A stretch of DNA of 64,000 nt, taken from the NCBI GenBank assembly GCA_944472135.2, contig OX235263.1:4199517-4263516 (forward strand), written 5' to 3'. Positions within the stretch are counted from its first letter, which is position 1. Each line of letters starts with the position of its first letter. Shown one piece after another: positions 1 to 12,100 of the stretch. The notes below the pieces were generated by a model. That model was not told the origin of the DNA, ran no database searches, and worked only from the letters and a program-made list of their open reading frames with translations. Origin of the DNA: Trichobilharzia regenti (Eukaryota > Platyhelminthes > Trematoda > Strigeidida > Schistosomatidae). Both the position numbers and the translations under genes were made by a program.

Positions 1-500
1 AGCAGATTCGTACTGACATTCATTATAATGAATGATGTGTTGCCTTAGGCATATAACTGGTCTGTTATACAGTGTGTAGATCTATGGTCATATTGAGAAT
101 TCAAAATCTTGTTCACATTTAATTAAGTCAAATGCTCAATTACAGTAGTAATCGATAAGCATAAAAATACAAGTCCTAAGTAAAGACCAACATGGTGTAT
201 CCCGTGGATGGCCAAATGTATTCAGATAAAGTTAATAGTGCTCAAAAGTTTGTATCCTTTCTTCACTTTCGAACAACAGACATTTGAGTATGTTACACAC
301 ATTTTCATGCGCCCCTCCCTCAAAAATCATTTGCAGCTATAATTTGAGGTATTTAGACGATGAATAGATTTGAATGTATAATCAGGTGTTGAAATCTCTG
401 CACAGACTCCAAGCTTCACAAACTCTACATCCGGCTGTAAAATTGGTCAGTTTCAGAAGAAAATTGGTTATGTGAGTAACCAAACTGCCCGAACTGCCCG
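1..500. other. no gene seen (AT-rich 3' flank of the M13 gene)
   Basis: No open frame, repeat family or RNA motif that I recognise. Confidence 0.5.
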
Positions 501-630
501 AACTAGTGTGACGAAACAGCTGTCCAGTACTCCCAGCCTGTTTTCCAATTGTTCTCTAACCAATGTCAGTTCATGATGAAATCCTGTAACCAATCAACCA
601 AATCCCTACAAACCAATACTTGAATGCCCT
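501..630 (+). mobile_element. Sm-alpha-like SINE, 3' fragment
   Basis: Begins at GACGAAACAGCTGTCCAGTA and continues with CCAATTGTTCTCTAACC and ATGATGAAATCCTGTAACC, which recur in the copies near 12.4 kb, 38.0 kb and 54.5 kb. The tRNA-like head is missing. Confidence 0.7.
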
Positions 631-1190
631 CAATATATTCAAACTCTCAATTCAGTATCGTTCACAAGCTTCTGCAGTTGCAAGCACTTCCCTGATTGTT
701 TGTGTTTTTGTATGCTGACAACAGTGAATCACATGACAGCGTCAGTATCATGTCTGCAGTCTACAAGACGCTTTGTTATTGAAGCTTTTGGTACATTGAA
801 ATGACTTGTTTTCAACATATCACGCAAATTATTCGAAATTAAAGTAGCGCGAAGAGTGTCAAATTACTGAGCTAAAGACCAATATTGAATCTTTCGATGT
901 TTCTGAAATCGGCTTCAGTTATTTAAATTGTTAATTGGCTAAGTAAGCTTAGGAAACTGCAACTATTCCACGCACAGTTCATGCCATAATAAACTGCTCC
1001 TCGTAGGTTTAAGAAGGGTGAATGTTAGATCACCAATAATGTGTCTTCAATCCTAGTAGGGCTTGATTAAGATAGATCATTTCATATCTATCTAGGATAA
1101 TTGGGTGGACGAATACAATGCTAACCACAACAACAACTCCTGGTAAGCAGTTGTTTGATTGGCTTGACATTATCACATTAGTATGTCTAA

Positions 1191-2705
1191 ATATTATCAT
1201 TAGTATTTCCTTTAACTCCTTGAGGAACATAGGCCTTCAGCCAAACGTCTCTATTGCGATCACTTCTCTGCTAGAGTTCTCACCTGGCTCCAGATCGGCC
1301 CACATGCTTTCATCTCCTCTTCACATGAATTCCTCTAACTCACACTACCCTCACATTGACGACCAACTACCCGCTTCCCGTTCAGTCGGGTTCCACTTGA
1401 GCCATGGCTTGTCTAGTGATGTCACTTGATTGTTTGCTTCCTCAGAGTATGACAAATCCACCTCCATTCCTTCCCGATTATTTGTTGTACAGTCGGTGCC
1501 TGGTTGGTTTGCATCCATGGATCTTTATTGCCGATCCTTTCTGACCGGCCATCTGATCTTGAGCGAAGTATTGAGCAAAGACAACTGTTGATGAAGGTCT
1601 GTAGTTTGTTTGAGATTCTTTTTATGACGCGCTGGCCAAGTCTCTGATCCATATAGTGAGTAGCACTAATTTACTTCACATTGGATTTGAAAATCCGGAT
1701 CTTATTTTTCATGCTGAGTGCTGACAGTTGACCTCCACCCAGACTTGAGAGAAATGAAGGAGTGCTTTGCATTCTTGATCCTCACTTTGATATCCTCATC
1801 AGTTCCGTTCTCCTGTAGTTAAAACGATGCTTCACGGGTAGGTAGGTAGGTAGGTGTATGAGATTGTTTCTTTCAGGTTCCTCCCATTTATGCTGGCTGA
1901 TTGTTGTCTGTTGTTGTTTTTGCTGTGGCCGTTGATGTTGACCAGGAATCTTCATCACCTACCTCTATTTTCTCTATGTTCACCTGAAGTGAAGTTCTAT
2001 CTTTGATGCTTCTTCTGCGAACTTGTTGCTTTTCACTTGCACATCTTCCAGTTTGTGGGAAATCAGACATATGCCGCGTCGGCGAAGTCCAGATTCTCCA
2101 ACTTGCTTTTGAGGATCCATTTATGTCTGTTTCCTCGCTGTCCACTGTTTATTACATCATCCAGTCTACTCCGATCAGGCAAATCACTGGCGATAGTAGT
2201 CAGCCAGCTTGTCTTACTCCCGTCTGGCCTGCAGCATTATCGTACAACTGTTGGATGAGATGTATATTTGTTGTCTGTACCCCTTGGTGATAGCGAAGTA
2301 GTTTCGAAATCACTGATATAAGAAATCACCTCTCGATCAATGCAGTCGAAGGACTTTTCAAAGTCGATGAATTTGAGTGAGGTTGAGAGCTGATTGCCAT
2401 TCTAAGATTTGTTCAATGATGATCCGTAGTGTGGCAATTTGATCAATACATGACTTGTTTCTCCTGAATCCAGCCTGTTCCATTCGAAGTTTCCCATACA
2501 GGCTGGCGTGTTTGATACTCTCCAGGATTGTGAAACTTAGTTATTTGATTTGGATGGACAGAAGCATAATTCCGCGCCAGTTCTTGCATTAATTTAAGTC
2601 TCCTTTCTTTGGTAGTTTAAATAAGTAGCCTTTCTTCCAATCCTCGGGTACCTTCCCCTCTTTCCACACCTTCTCCAGTAATGGTGTCGTCTAGTTGTCT
2701 TAACA
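1191..2705 (-). mobile_element. RTE-clade (SR2-like) LINE, 5'-truncated, degraded
   Basis: Read on the minus strand, this runs from the RT fingers (complement of TTTCCACACCTTCTCCAGTA, encoding LLEKVWKE) through FEKSFDC and a damaged FADD region to the C-terminal tail and the 3' end, which carries the AACATAGG(C)CTTCAG complement common to all RTE copies here. Stops and frameshifts throughout. A GGTA microsatellite at about 1838-1857 lies inside. It lies just downstream of the M13 gene. Confidence 0.85.
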
Positions 2706-3080
2706 GTGAGCAAATATTTGCCATCTACTGAAATGGACTGCTTGAAATGATTAATAACTTGATGGACCGTAGAGCCCGTTACCTTAAGAAGTGATAAAGT
2801 CACTGGAGACATATTTTGGTAGCATTTGAAATTTATGAAGAAGACTGATTATAGAAGAGTAGAAAGTTAGTGAATTCTCTGAAAGCCAGCATAATGTTAA
2901 TCGATTATGTCATAGGTGAAAGAAGGGAATCAAATAAATCAAGTTCACTCAGATGAGTATATTATGATAACAACAGTTAAACGAAAAAATTATTCAAAAC
3001 AGGACAGCATTACAGTTCAGTTTCTATTCAGATAAAAACACGAATATATGCGTTCACTGAGAACTATGAACACGAAGTCA
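2706..3080. other. no feature seen (probable 3' UTR and flank of the M13 gene)
   Basis: The 370 bases after the M13 stop codon (minus strand) should contain its 3' UTR. I could not identify a convincing AATAAA signal. Confidence 0.4.
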
Positions 3081-3081
3081 T

Positions 3082-3181
3082 TCACCATACATGACACTTT
3101 TCAATTGGATTCATTGGTGAGCCCACTGGACAGTTGTATGCTCTTGCAAAGTTTTCACTGTTCGACAAGGCACCGACTACT
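3082..3181 (-). CDS. M13 peptidase terminal exon (VVGALSN...CHVW stop)
   Basis: One base completing the Arg codon, 32 codons and a TGA stop. [20 protein letters not shown] is the family's RVxGxLxNxxxFxxAFxCxxG, and the protein ends in CHVW, the C-terminal CxxW typical of M13 enzymes. The acceptor is TTTATCAG. Confidence 0.95.
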
Positions 3182-6100
3182 CTGATAAATAAAAGCAAAG
3201 AAACAGTGAGTTAATGTATCGACGAATACGGTTAAAGATGTAGAAACTTGTAGAGGGTGTTGTTAGAGTTAACTGTGTGTTAAATTCATCGAAACCTCCA
3301 ATATAGACGGCCTGCTTAAATTACAGGGCTACCCTAATTTTCTTTCCAACAAAACGCATAGTATTCACTCCGTTTTATATTTCTTTCAATCGTCTAATAC
3401 CAGTCTGAGTTGAAGTCTATACTTACACATGATCGGAGATGCGTTTCGATCTACTGATGACAACGTAACGGAAACGTTTTGTAGAGTATATTGGAGCATG
3501 TTTCAGATGATATATTTTCGGTTATTACGTCATTTGAAAATTCTAAAACTCTACAATGTGAGTCGCCGAAAATTCTCTATTTTGCGTGTAAACGCATTTT
3601 CCGGGATATAGATATTAATTATGTCAAGTGGTTTGGGGAATTGTGACTAGCAGTGAAATCCAAGATACTCATTTAATCATATTTGCGACCAATCAGCTGA
3701 TGTACGCTCATTCATCAGCGAGTGATGGTCTTTTCACTGAGTCTCTATCCCAGTACCCATCGTTTCAAATGTCCAAGCGTTATCCACTAGTCTACTTGGA
3801 GGAACAAAATCCACCTCTTATGCAGTGTGCACCAAATTATTGTTACTTCGTTACTTCAAATTTCTGCAAGTTAAATCCGCAGAAATTTTGAAGTCATCTG
3901 GACAAAGAGCCGACATATAAACAGATGCCGAACACTTCCGTCCAGTCAGTCCATGGGAAAGTACAAACTGCATTACGTTAAGCTACTGCTGTGGTGAGAG
4001 CTGGCTGTTAGTCAAAATTGGTGGACAGTAATTTACGTCAACGTTTACGTCTCCAATATTTGTCGTGAGAAAAATGAGAACAAAGACTTCGCGTAGGCGG
4101 ATACAGTTAACATATAGATATTCAAGAAACAGTCACAAGGAGATGAAAGATTAACTTTCAGTGAGAAACAGTCAATCAGAGGACTGTGATTTTTGCTAGC
4201 AATAATCCATGATAATGTTCATGAAAATCTCTAAATATGTGTTGATTTCCATAATAAACGGTCTGTTGACTGGCCCTTGTCTTCTCTTGTTTCACTACTA
4301 TCAAAACGGTCATATATATATGCACTCAAAACTGTGTGACTTGATAGGTCACTGACACTCTCTTGCATACAGGTTCGATAACGAGTTGACATTAGTTAGG
4401 GAATCACTGGAAAAATAGTCATTACTGAACAGCTTTTGCATCCTAGTTTGAAGCTCTTCATGGTGCGATCCACTGGCGTTAGAAACCCAGGGCCTTCTGG
4501 TTACAAAGTCGACCATTTGTCCATCTGGACCCGACGGAATGACCCGTTATTCGCAACTTCAGCCATATGTATGCTGTAATCGTGCTGTAGCCAGTGTCGT
4601 CGGCGAGTATTTGTCTTCTTATCTGACTTGGTGGACCCCGGTGACCAACACTACTTACTGGATTTTCAGGTAAATTTTCATAGAGAAGCGGTCGCCAGTG
4701 AGCGCTCGATTATTTTTCAGGCATTCGTTTTACCTTGTTCAGTCTTATCTGAATTTCAGCTTATTTTATTACCCAAATCAGGGAAGAACAACAGTAGTCA
4801 TGGACAGAGAAGAATACACATCACGAAAGCTGAAGAACTACTCAAAGACGAGGATGTATATCAGCAACTGTCAACAAATCCCATACAAACATTGGACAAC
4901 CGCAGTCAAGGGATCTTAAACAAGCTCACCAAAACTGGACAGATCACAAAACAAGACCAATGGAAAACGAAATCCAGTTGACCAGTCCTACTCCGATTCT
5001 ACGGCAGACTGAAAATACACAAGCCAAATATCCCGTTACGACCAATTCTATCACTCCAACATATAATTTATCCAAAGAATTATACAGAGAACTGGAACAC
5101 CTAGAGGATTTTGTGATCACTCCATCAAGTCTACTATCCAATTCCTGGAGTAAATCAGAGGCATCCAAATAGATGAACAAGAAATAATATCTTTCGACGT
5201 GACAGCATTATTTACCTCAATCGGACAAAAGCTAGCAAAAGAGACCATGAAACAATTGCTCAGCAACGACGAACCCCTCCTACAACAATCAAAAATGCAG
5301 CACACAAGCTGCATGGAATGCATAAACCTATGCCTACCAACATACTTCCAATTCAACGGCTAAATATATGAACAAGTCAAAGGAACACCAATCGGATCGC
5401 CAATATCAGGTTTGATTGCAGAAGCAGTGATGCATAATTCTTCTAAAGATAAAACTCAAGATTTGGATACGCTACGTCGACGACACATTTGTAATAATCA
5501 AAAGAAACGAGTTAGATAAAACTCTTAACTTAATAAGCAACGTCTTCAACGACATCAAATTCACAAGAGAAGAGGAATCCGAGGAGAAAATCCCATTTTC
5601 AAACGTCTAAGTCAAATGAACAACCACAGGGAAATTAGAAACTCAAGTTTACAGAAAATCAACTCACACAGACCAGATCCTCGCTGAATTACAACAGCAA
5701 CAATCCAATAACACACAAAAGGAATTGCATAAAAACACTATTCAAGAGGGTCAGCCAGGACTCATTGCAGCACTCCCACCTTAAGGAAAATTGAAGAAAG
5801 GTATCTCATGGACGTCTTCCAAAAGAATGGATATCAATGGAACTTCATCAAGAGACATTTACCCAAAGCCAAAAGCCCCCAAAGAAAACACAAAGCGAAT
5901 CGCCCCACCATATATGAATGACATCTAAGAAATCACTGCAAGACTCTCCAAACATTTAGGAATTGACGTTACACACAAAGCAACCAAATCACTTCAATCA
6001 GCTGGTTCTATGTCAACCGAAATACTGAACAACGAAAGAAGATGAAACCAACAACACCTACAAAATAAATTGCAACAACTGCGAAAAACACTACGTTGGC

Positions 6101-9100
6101 TAAAGAGGACATCCCCTTCGTCTTCGTATCCACGAACATAAGCTAGCCGTCAAAACAAATGTCATCCACTCCATCACTCATATCACTGCATACAGACAAC
6201 CACGGACATCAATTCGACTGAGACAACCAACGCTCAAGTAGTAGACAGAGGAAACAACAAGGATTCTAGAGAATTTTTAGAGGCTTGGCATTCCAGTGAA
6301 TCATCAATCAATAGACACATGGAGATAGACAAAATTAATCAACCGATTAGAGAGAGACTTCACGCATAAAGGGTCAAAGTTGAAGTCAAAGAAACAATCA
6401 GTTTCAGTACAATACAAGTAACCTAGAAGGTGTGAAAACACACAAAACACACAACCAATCACATTCAAGGTCACCCACTAGGAGAGATGATTAATAAACT
6501 CGTGGAGAAATCTAAAACAGCTCACTGCAATTCGAACTGAATTATGCGCTGAAGATGTCGCCAAGTAGGGTGATGAAAGCTTCGCAAATTAACTATCCAG
6601 CTCAGAGAACCCATTCACATCGAAATCCAAACATGTCACACACCGCCGTATGAAAAACTGATGAACTCAAGGAATGGTGTGAAGACACCATCGCATTTCT
6701 AATAAAATCTTACCTGTAATGCCCCAGCACGTGATCAGAGTTACTCATGTCTTCAGCTATTCCTTCTGCAGTATACTTTTCACAAAATGTCTGGAAAAAA
6801 TTAGATCAACAAAAGATGAATTATTTGCTCCCTAAGTTCAAGAGAGATGAATGTAGAAACTTCAGAGAATCACATCGTATTCAGTGTATAAAATAGTTTA
6901 GAGAACCGATTGACATGCTAATAATAGTAACAGTAATAATAGCATGTTTATAAATGGTAAAGAGTTATCAGTCTGCTCTTATCTACGTGTTAGATCGGAT
7001 CTACCACATGCTTCAACTCCTGATGTTTTTTCTCTTTCAAAACGCTGCAATCGGTATATTGAACGACATCCAAAAAACATATAAGTACAGACTGTTATTC
7101 AAGAACGCAAACAGGCCGTTTAAATAAGCTGCAACTGAATGAATTTGACACATTTCTGTCAGTAGAAAATTAGATAGTCCCGGTGATTTATGCTGGTAAC
7201 GAAATAAGTTCTAATAAACCGGCTGAGCTGATTAAGATTACTTCTCCTCAGTTTCAACTGATTCAAGAGTCATTAATTTCTCTTTACCGAAAGCTAGTGA
7301 AATTATAAATTTGAATGTGAGCACATCTAAGCTAATCACGTTAGAATACCCACAGAGGATAGCATTCAGATTGAAGAGGTACTGGTTGAATTTCTGAATC
7401 AAAAGTTGAGCATACTCCACAGGGTCAGAAGAACCATCTCTCCGAAACACAGTATATTCAACAGTTCTATTTGACTATTGATATAAGTATAAAACTTGGG
7501 CACTGTGGTAGAGTATAATTCTATTATAGATAAGGTTTTATTTTGATAAGTCACACAGTAGTGTTATACAGTTATATTAATTGATGACCACCTTTTGCGC
7601 ACAAACCACTCCTCATAATCATATCAAGTTACTCGCACAACTTTTTCCCTTCATTTATAAATATATATATATATATATATATATCTGAGGCTCTGTGCAG
7701 GATATTTAATAAAGTAGGAATTAGGGTGGCATTCAAGCCTACAAAATCACTCAGAGACAAGCTCTGTAGGCTAGAAGACTCTGGCGGTGGAGTCAACAAA
7801 ATAATATAATTTACAAAATACCCTGCAATGACTGTGACGTCAGCTACATAGGTCAAACAAGTAGATCGGAGGTAGTCAGATTGTCGGAGCATAAGAATTT
7901 AGCTAAGGTAAGAATAATTGATCCCACTCACGAAGATGAGTAATTTACAGAAATGCTCAGCATTTGCACTGGATCCATTAACGCACTATTACACAACATG
8001 GTGGTGGGAGGGAGTTAAGATTCTAGGAAGTAATCTATGTAGGTGGAGAGAGAGAGATTGATTACTGAATCCTGCCTGGTTCATTGAGTCTACACTCAAC
8101 ATATGTTAAAGAAATGACTCAATGCAAATACCAGAGACATGCATGGAAGATATTATTACCACCAGTCAGTCAGTCAGTCAGTCAAATCACAGGAGGATAA
8201 TAAATATTCTCAAAATTCTATTACAGTTCAATTCACGTACATCATAACATTCTAACAAGTTACTTGCTATGACTGCATAAAAAACACTCGTCTTATTTCC
8301 TATCTGATGGTAATCGATCAATAAAACTCCTACTATTATTTCTGAATGTACATTATCTCATACTGATTTGTATTCAAATTTCTAATCATCATTTCCACAC
8401 ATGTATATAAATGAAGCAAGAGAGTTGTGTGAGTGACTGAGTGACTTGATATTATTATGAGTGGGAATAGTTTGTGCTCGAAAGGTGGTCGCATCAGTTA
8501 ATAGTATTACTGTATAACACCATTGTGTGACTTATGAAAATAAAATCTTATCTTTAATGGAATTTATTTGACTATAATGGAGCATCTACTCTTATGTAAA
8601 ATCTCCTAGATTCACAGCACGTGACCTTCTCCTAAGTGTTATGTATTTCTTAAAGAGACGTATACGGCGGTATTTTATGAAACTCTTGTTTAAATTATTT
8701 CAATTGGTATCAACAGGTGAGCATTTGTTACACTTTCGCATGTTTCCGTACTCCGTATAAAATTTCATGAATGGCGGTTAATTCAGACCTGTGAGTAAAG
8801 TGACGCTGGTGAATCAAAATTCAAATATGCATTAAGTCAAACTTAACCTAGAAGACCTGGATTTCGCGCGTGGATGATTTGTGTTTAATGTCACACAAAA
8901 TCGAAAACTTACAAGCGGAAACCGACAAACTGATCGAAGAAGCAGACAGTGAAGACAGGACTCCAACTGAACATAGACAAGATGGAGGTTATGAAAATAA
9001 CCGGCCAACAACACCAACAACAGCAGCAACATCCAGCGCTAATCACCATCAACTGAAGGGATTTGAAAGAGGTCACTTCATTCACTTATCTAGCATTGAG

Positions 9101-12100
9101 CATTGTCTCAACTACAGCCAGTCGGAATGGACGAGGATGTCAAATCGAGCGAGAATCGGGAAGGCGACAAACACACACATTCATCAACCTGAAACGAATC
9201 TGAAAATCTTCGTCACTCAGCATCAACAACAAAATTCAGTCGAATTTTCAATACAAACAACGCCAAGTCAGTCAGTTCTTCTATACGGATCAGAAACTAG
9301 GCGGGTGGGTTACAAAGAATATTTCCAACAGCCTGTTGCAGACCTTTATCAACCAACAACTGTCTTCTCTGGTTCTATACTGAAGATCAGATGGCCAGGC
9401 CGGAAAGAATCACCAACAAGAAACTATGGGAACAAACAAACAAAACAAGAAGCAATCGCCCAACCAACAAATATGCAGGAGAAAGTGCATGGAGATGGAT
9501 TGGACACTCGTGGCTGAGGAGGCTGCTGGGTAACATCGCACGTCAAGCCCTCGAGTGGAACCCGAAAGGGAAGTGGCGAGTGGGACTTCAGTGCAAGGGT
9601 GACACGAAGGAGATCGTGTGAAGAGGAGTTGAAACAGTATGGACTAACATGGATGAATGGAGGTGAAGAGTACAGCAGAAGAGAGAAGAAAGTGAAGACA
9701 TCCAGCTGAAGCCCTATGTTCCACTAGGAACCCAAGGGAACAATAATAATAATGAAACTGTCCAATCCATATCTCTTCCTACAAGTAGGAAGCATCTAGA
9801 TGACTTATCAGATCCTGCTAACATAGATTCGGATCATTTACGTCAGTTCCTTGAGTAATACGAAGTTGTAAACTGCTGAGCGTATCATGTAATTTGTATC
9901 CCTACCTTTTCTATTCTCCGGAATAATCTTACAATGCATCTGGTAGTGAAATACACGAGTATTTGTCATATCTAAGGCTTCAAATTCTTATCGTCTCAAT
10001 TACATAGCCAAGCTACTGTGAACAGAGAATGCATGTCAGGTATCACAGCTCCATTCCAATGTCCATCAACTGACATAGTGGATCAAACAAGGGTCTATCG
10101 ACTTAACTTTCCAGCATCTGCAAATCAATGCATGAATCCACAGCATTCGCTACAAGGAAGAAGATTCGAATTATCAGCACTCATGTTACTCAAATCAGGG
10201 ATGCTCTGTGATCCAAAGACGGCGCTATGACAAGGCAGCCATTTACAACGGTCTACCTCATGCTTCCATCAACACCTGCCTACTTCGCTGTATACTAAAA
10301 ATCAGAGATGGCTGGCAAGAAAGGATTGGCAAAACACAGCTGTAGCAAGCAGTGGACGAACCAATATAACCTATTGTCCGATAAGTAAGCAAATGAGAAT
10401 ACAGATGGGCTGAAAATACACACGGAAGGCTGCTGAAGGAAATCACACGCCAGGAAAGACCTCATGTGAAACACGACTAAGGAGTAACAAGTTGGGAGTT
10501 GACTTGACGGTGAAATGAACTGGACCCTATAGAAAGGAATGACAGATGTGGTGGCAATGATCTCAAAGAATCAAAATTGTAATATATAGGGATGTGCTTT
10601 CGAAGCCTTCTCTCCACTCAAAACCCAAGTGTCTTTTCATGAGTTCGCTTTTTCCACTGCAAACTATAGTCAGGGGTCTACTAGTTTGGGAATAAAATAC
10701 ATGAGAGCAAACGAAACAAGGCTACACACACCTCAGCAAACTTGTAGAAAAACAATTTTTCCGAAGTGGAAGATGATTTCGTGTTTTTATCTGCATCATT
10801 CGTAAGGTTTTTCGTCAGTCTTTGAAATGTCTGAAATGAATAGATGACAAGAGGAAACATGATGGTTAAAAGTCAATAACCGAGGCTATATATCGACCCG
10901 TAAATTATTAGCAGTTTTGTTACATAAAGTCGACTACTTAATTATTTATTGAGTAGTTGGAGTCTAAATATTTAAAAAACGAAATGCAGATACCAGCAGC
11001 TGAGTGCAAATGTCGACTTGGCCGGTGTCATGACCAACTGGCGATCAGTTCATTCAGTACTGAAACATTTTGCATTTCAAGTGTTCCTTTCGACCCACTT
11101 GCTGTTTTAACCATTTCCGATATAATTTTGAAAAGATTTTTTCCAGCTTTTTTGACTCCAATAATAACGTCCCACACTTTTCAAAGACATTATCGTCGTG
11201 ATCACCAGTGAAGTCGATTTCTGTCCTCCATGAAGTTAAGGCATTTCTGATGTCAAGAGTGTGAATGCAGTATTAAGTGTTTCTCTCAATAAACGTATCA
11301 CGTTTTATGAGACATTGTACTTCCAGGTGAGCTTACGATGCGAAATGAGTTAGAGGAACATCGTGAACTATTGGAGGGGGAACTACACAGCTATTTCATA
11401 CTAATTTGGGTTCTTTGGAAGTATGCGTTCATGACTTTTCACGACAAGGATCAAACCAGGGACATTCAAGTTGTGAGGTTAACCCGATGGACATTTAGAA
11501 TCGTGGACAGAACCCAATCTTATTTTTCCACTAAAGTGGAAATCTTCTGGTAATCTGCCTACAGGGATCCATTTATTACAGCATAAAGTAATGCTTCTTA
11601 ATTCCACAAATAAAGTTGTTGTTGTGTACAAACTAATCACACGGTGTTAGATATTTTAATTATTACTAATTTCAATTCGTCTTACCACAGGTAGCATAAT
11701 TAAAATACATAGTATTTTGAGAAGTTAATGAAAGTGATTACATTATTGATTCTCTCTCATAGTTACCCTGCGCTGTCCACTGATAAAGTAGATGCTTGGT
11801 TACAAGTAAAAGGGAAAATCTCTCAAGGTCTAATTGGATAAGATATCTCATGATATGGTATACCTTCATTTGAGCTCAAAAACGTCTAGGTTGGGGAGGG
11901 TGGTAAGTTCGATTTTCTTTGTGAAGAAAAATTCGAAACACGTATTAGAAGCTCTCCAAATGAACGCAGTCACCTATGTCTAGACTCCATAACTAATTCA
12001 TTTCCTTGTAATTGCATGGAAGCCGATGGTCCAATAGGCACCACTGTGCACTAGTATTAACCCAAAATTTGGTTTTGAACACTTCATGAAACGGTAGAAT

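Noticed and set aside
8440..8500. Hammerhead core in the PLE arms (TATGAG...GCTCGAAA)
   Set aside because: The GAAA side is conserved in several copies but CUGANGA is not, and there is no room for stem III before GTC.
8870..9517. 215-codon ORF as a novel protein
   Set aside because: It is an out-of-frame reading of an RTE 3' fragment; the Gln/Thr/Asn richness comes from the shifted frame.
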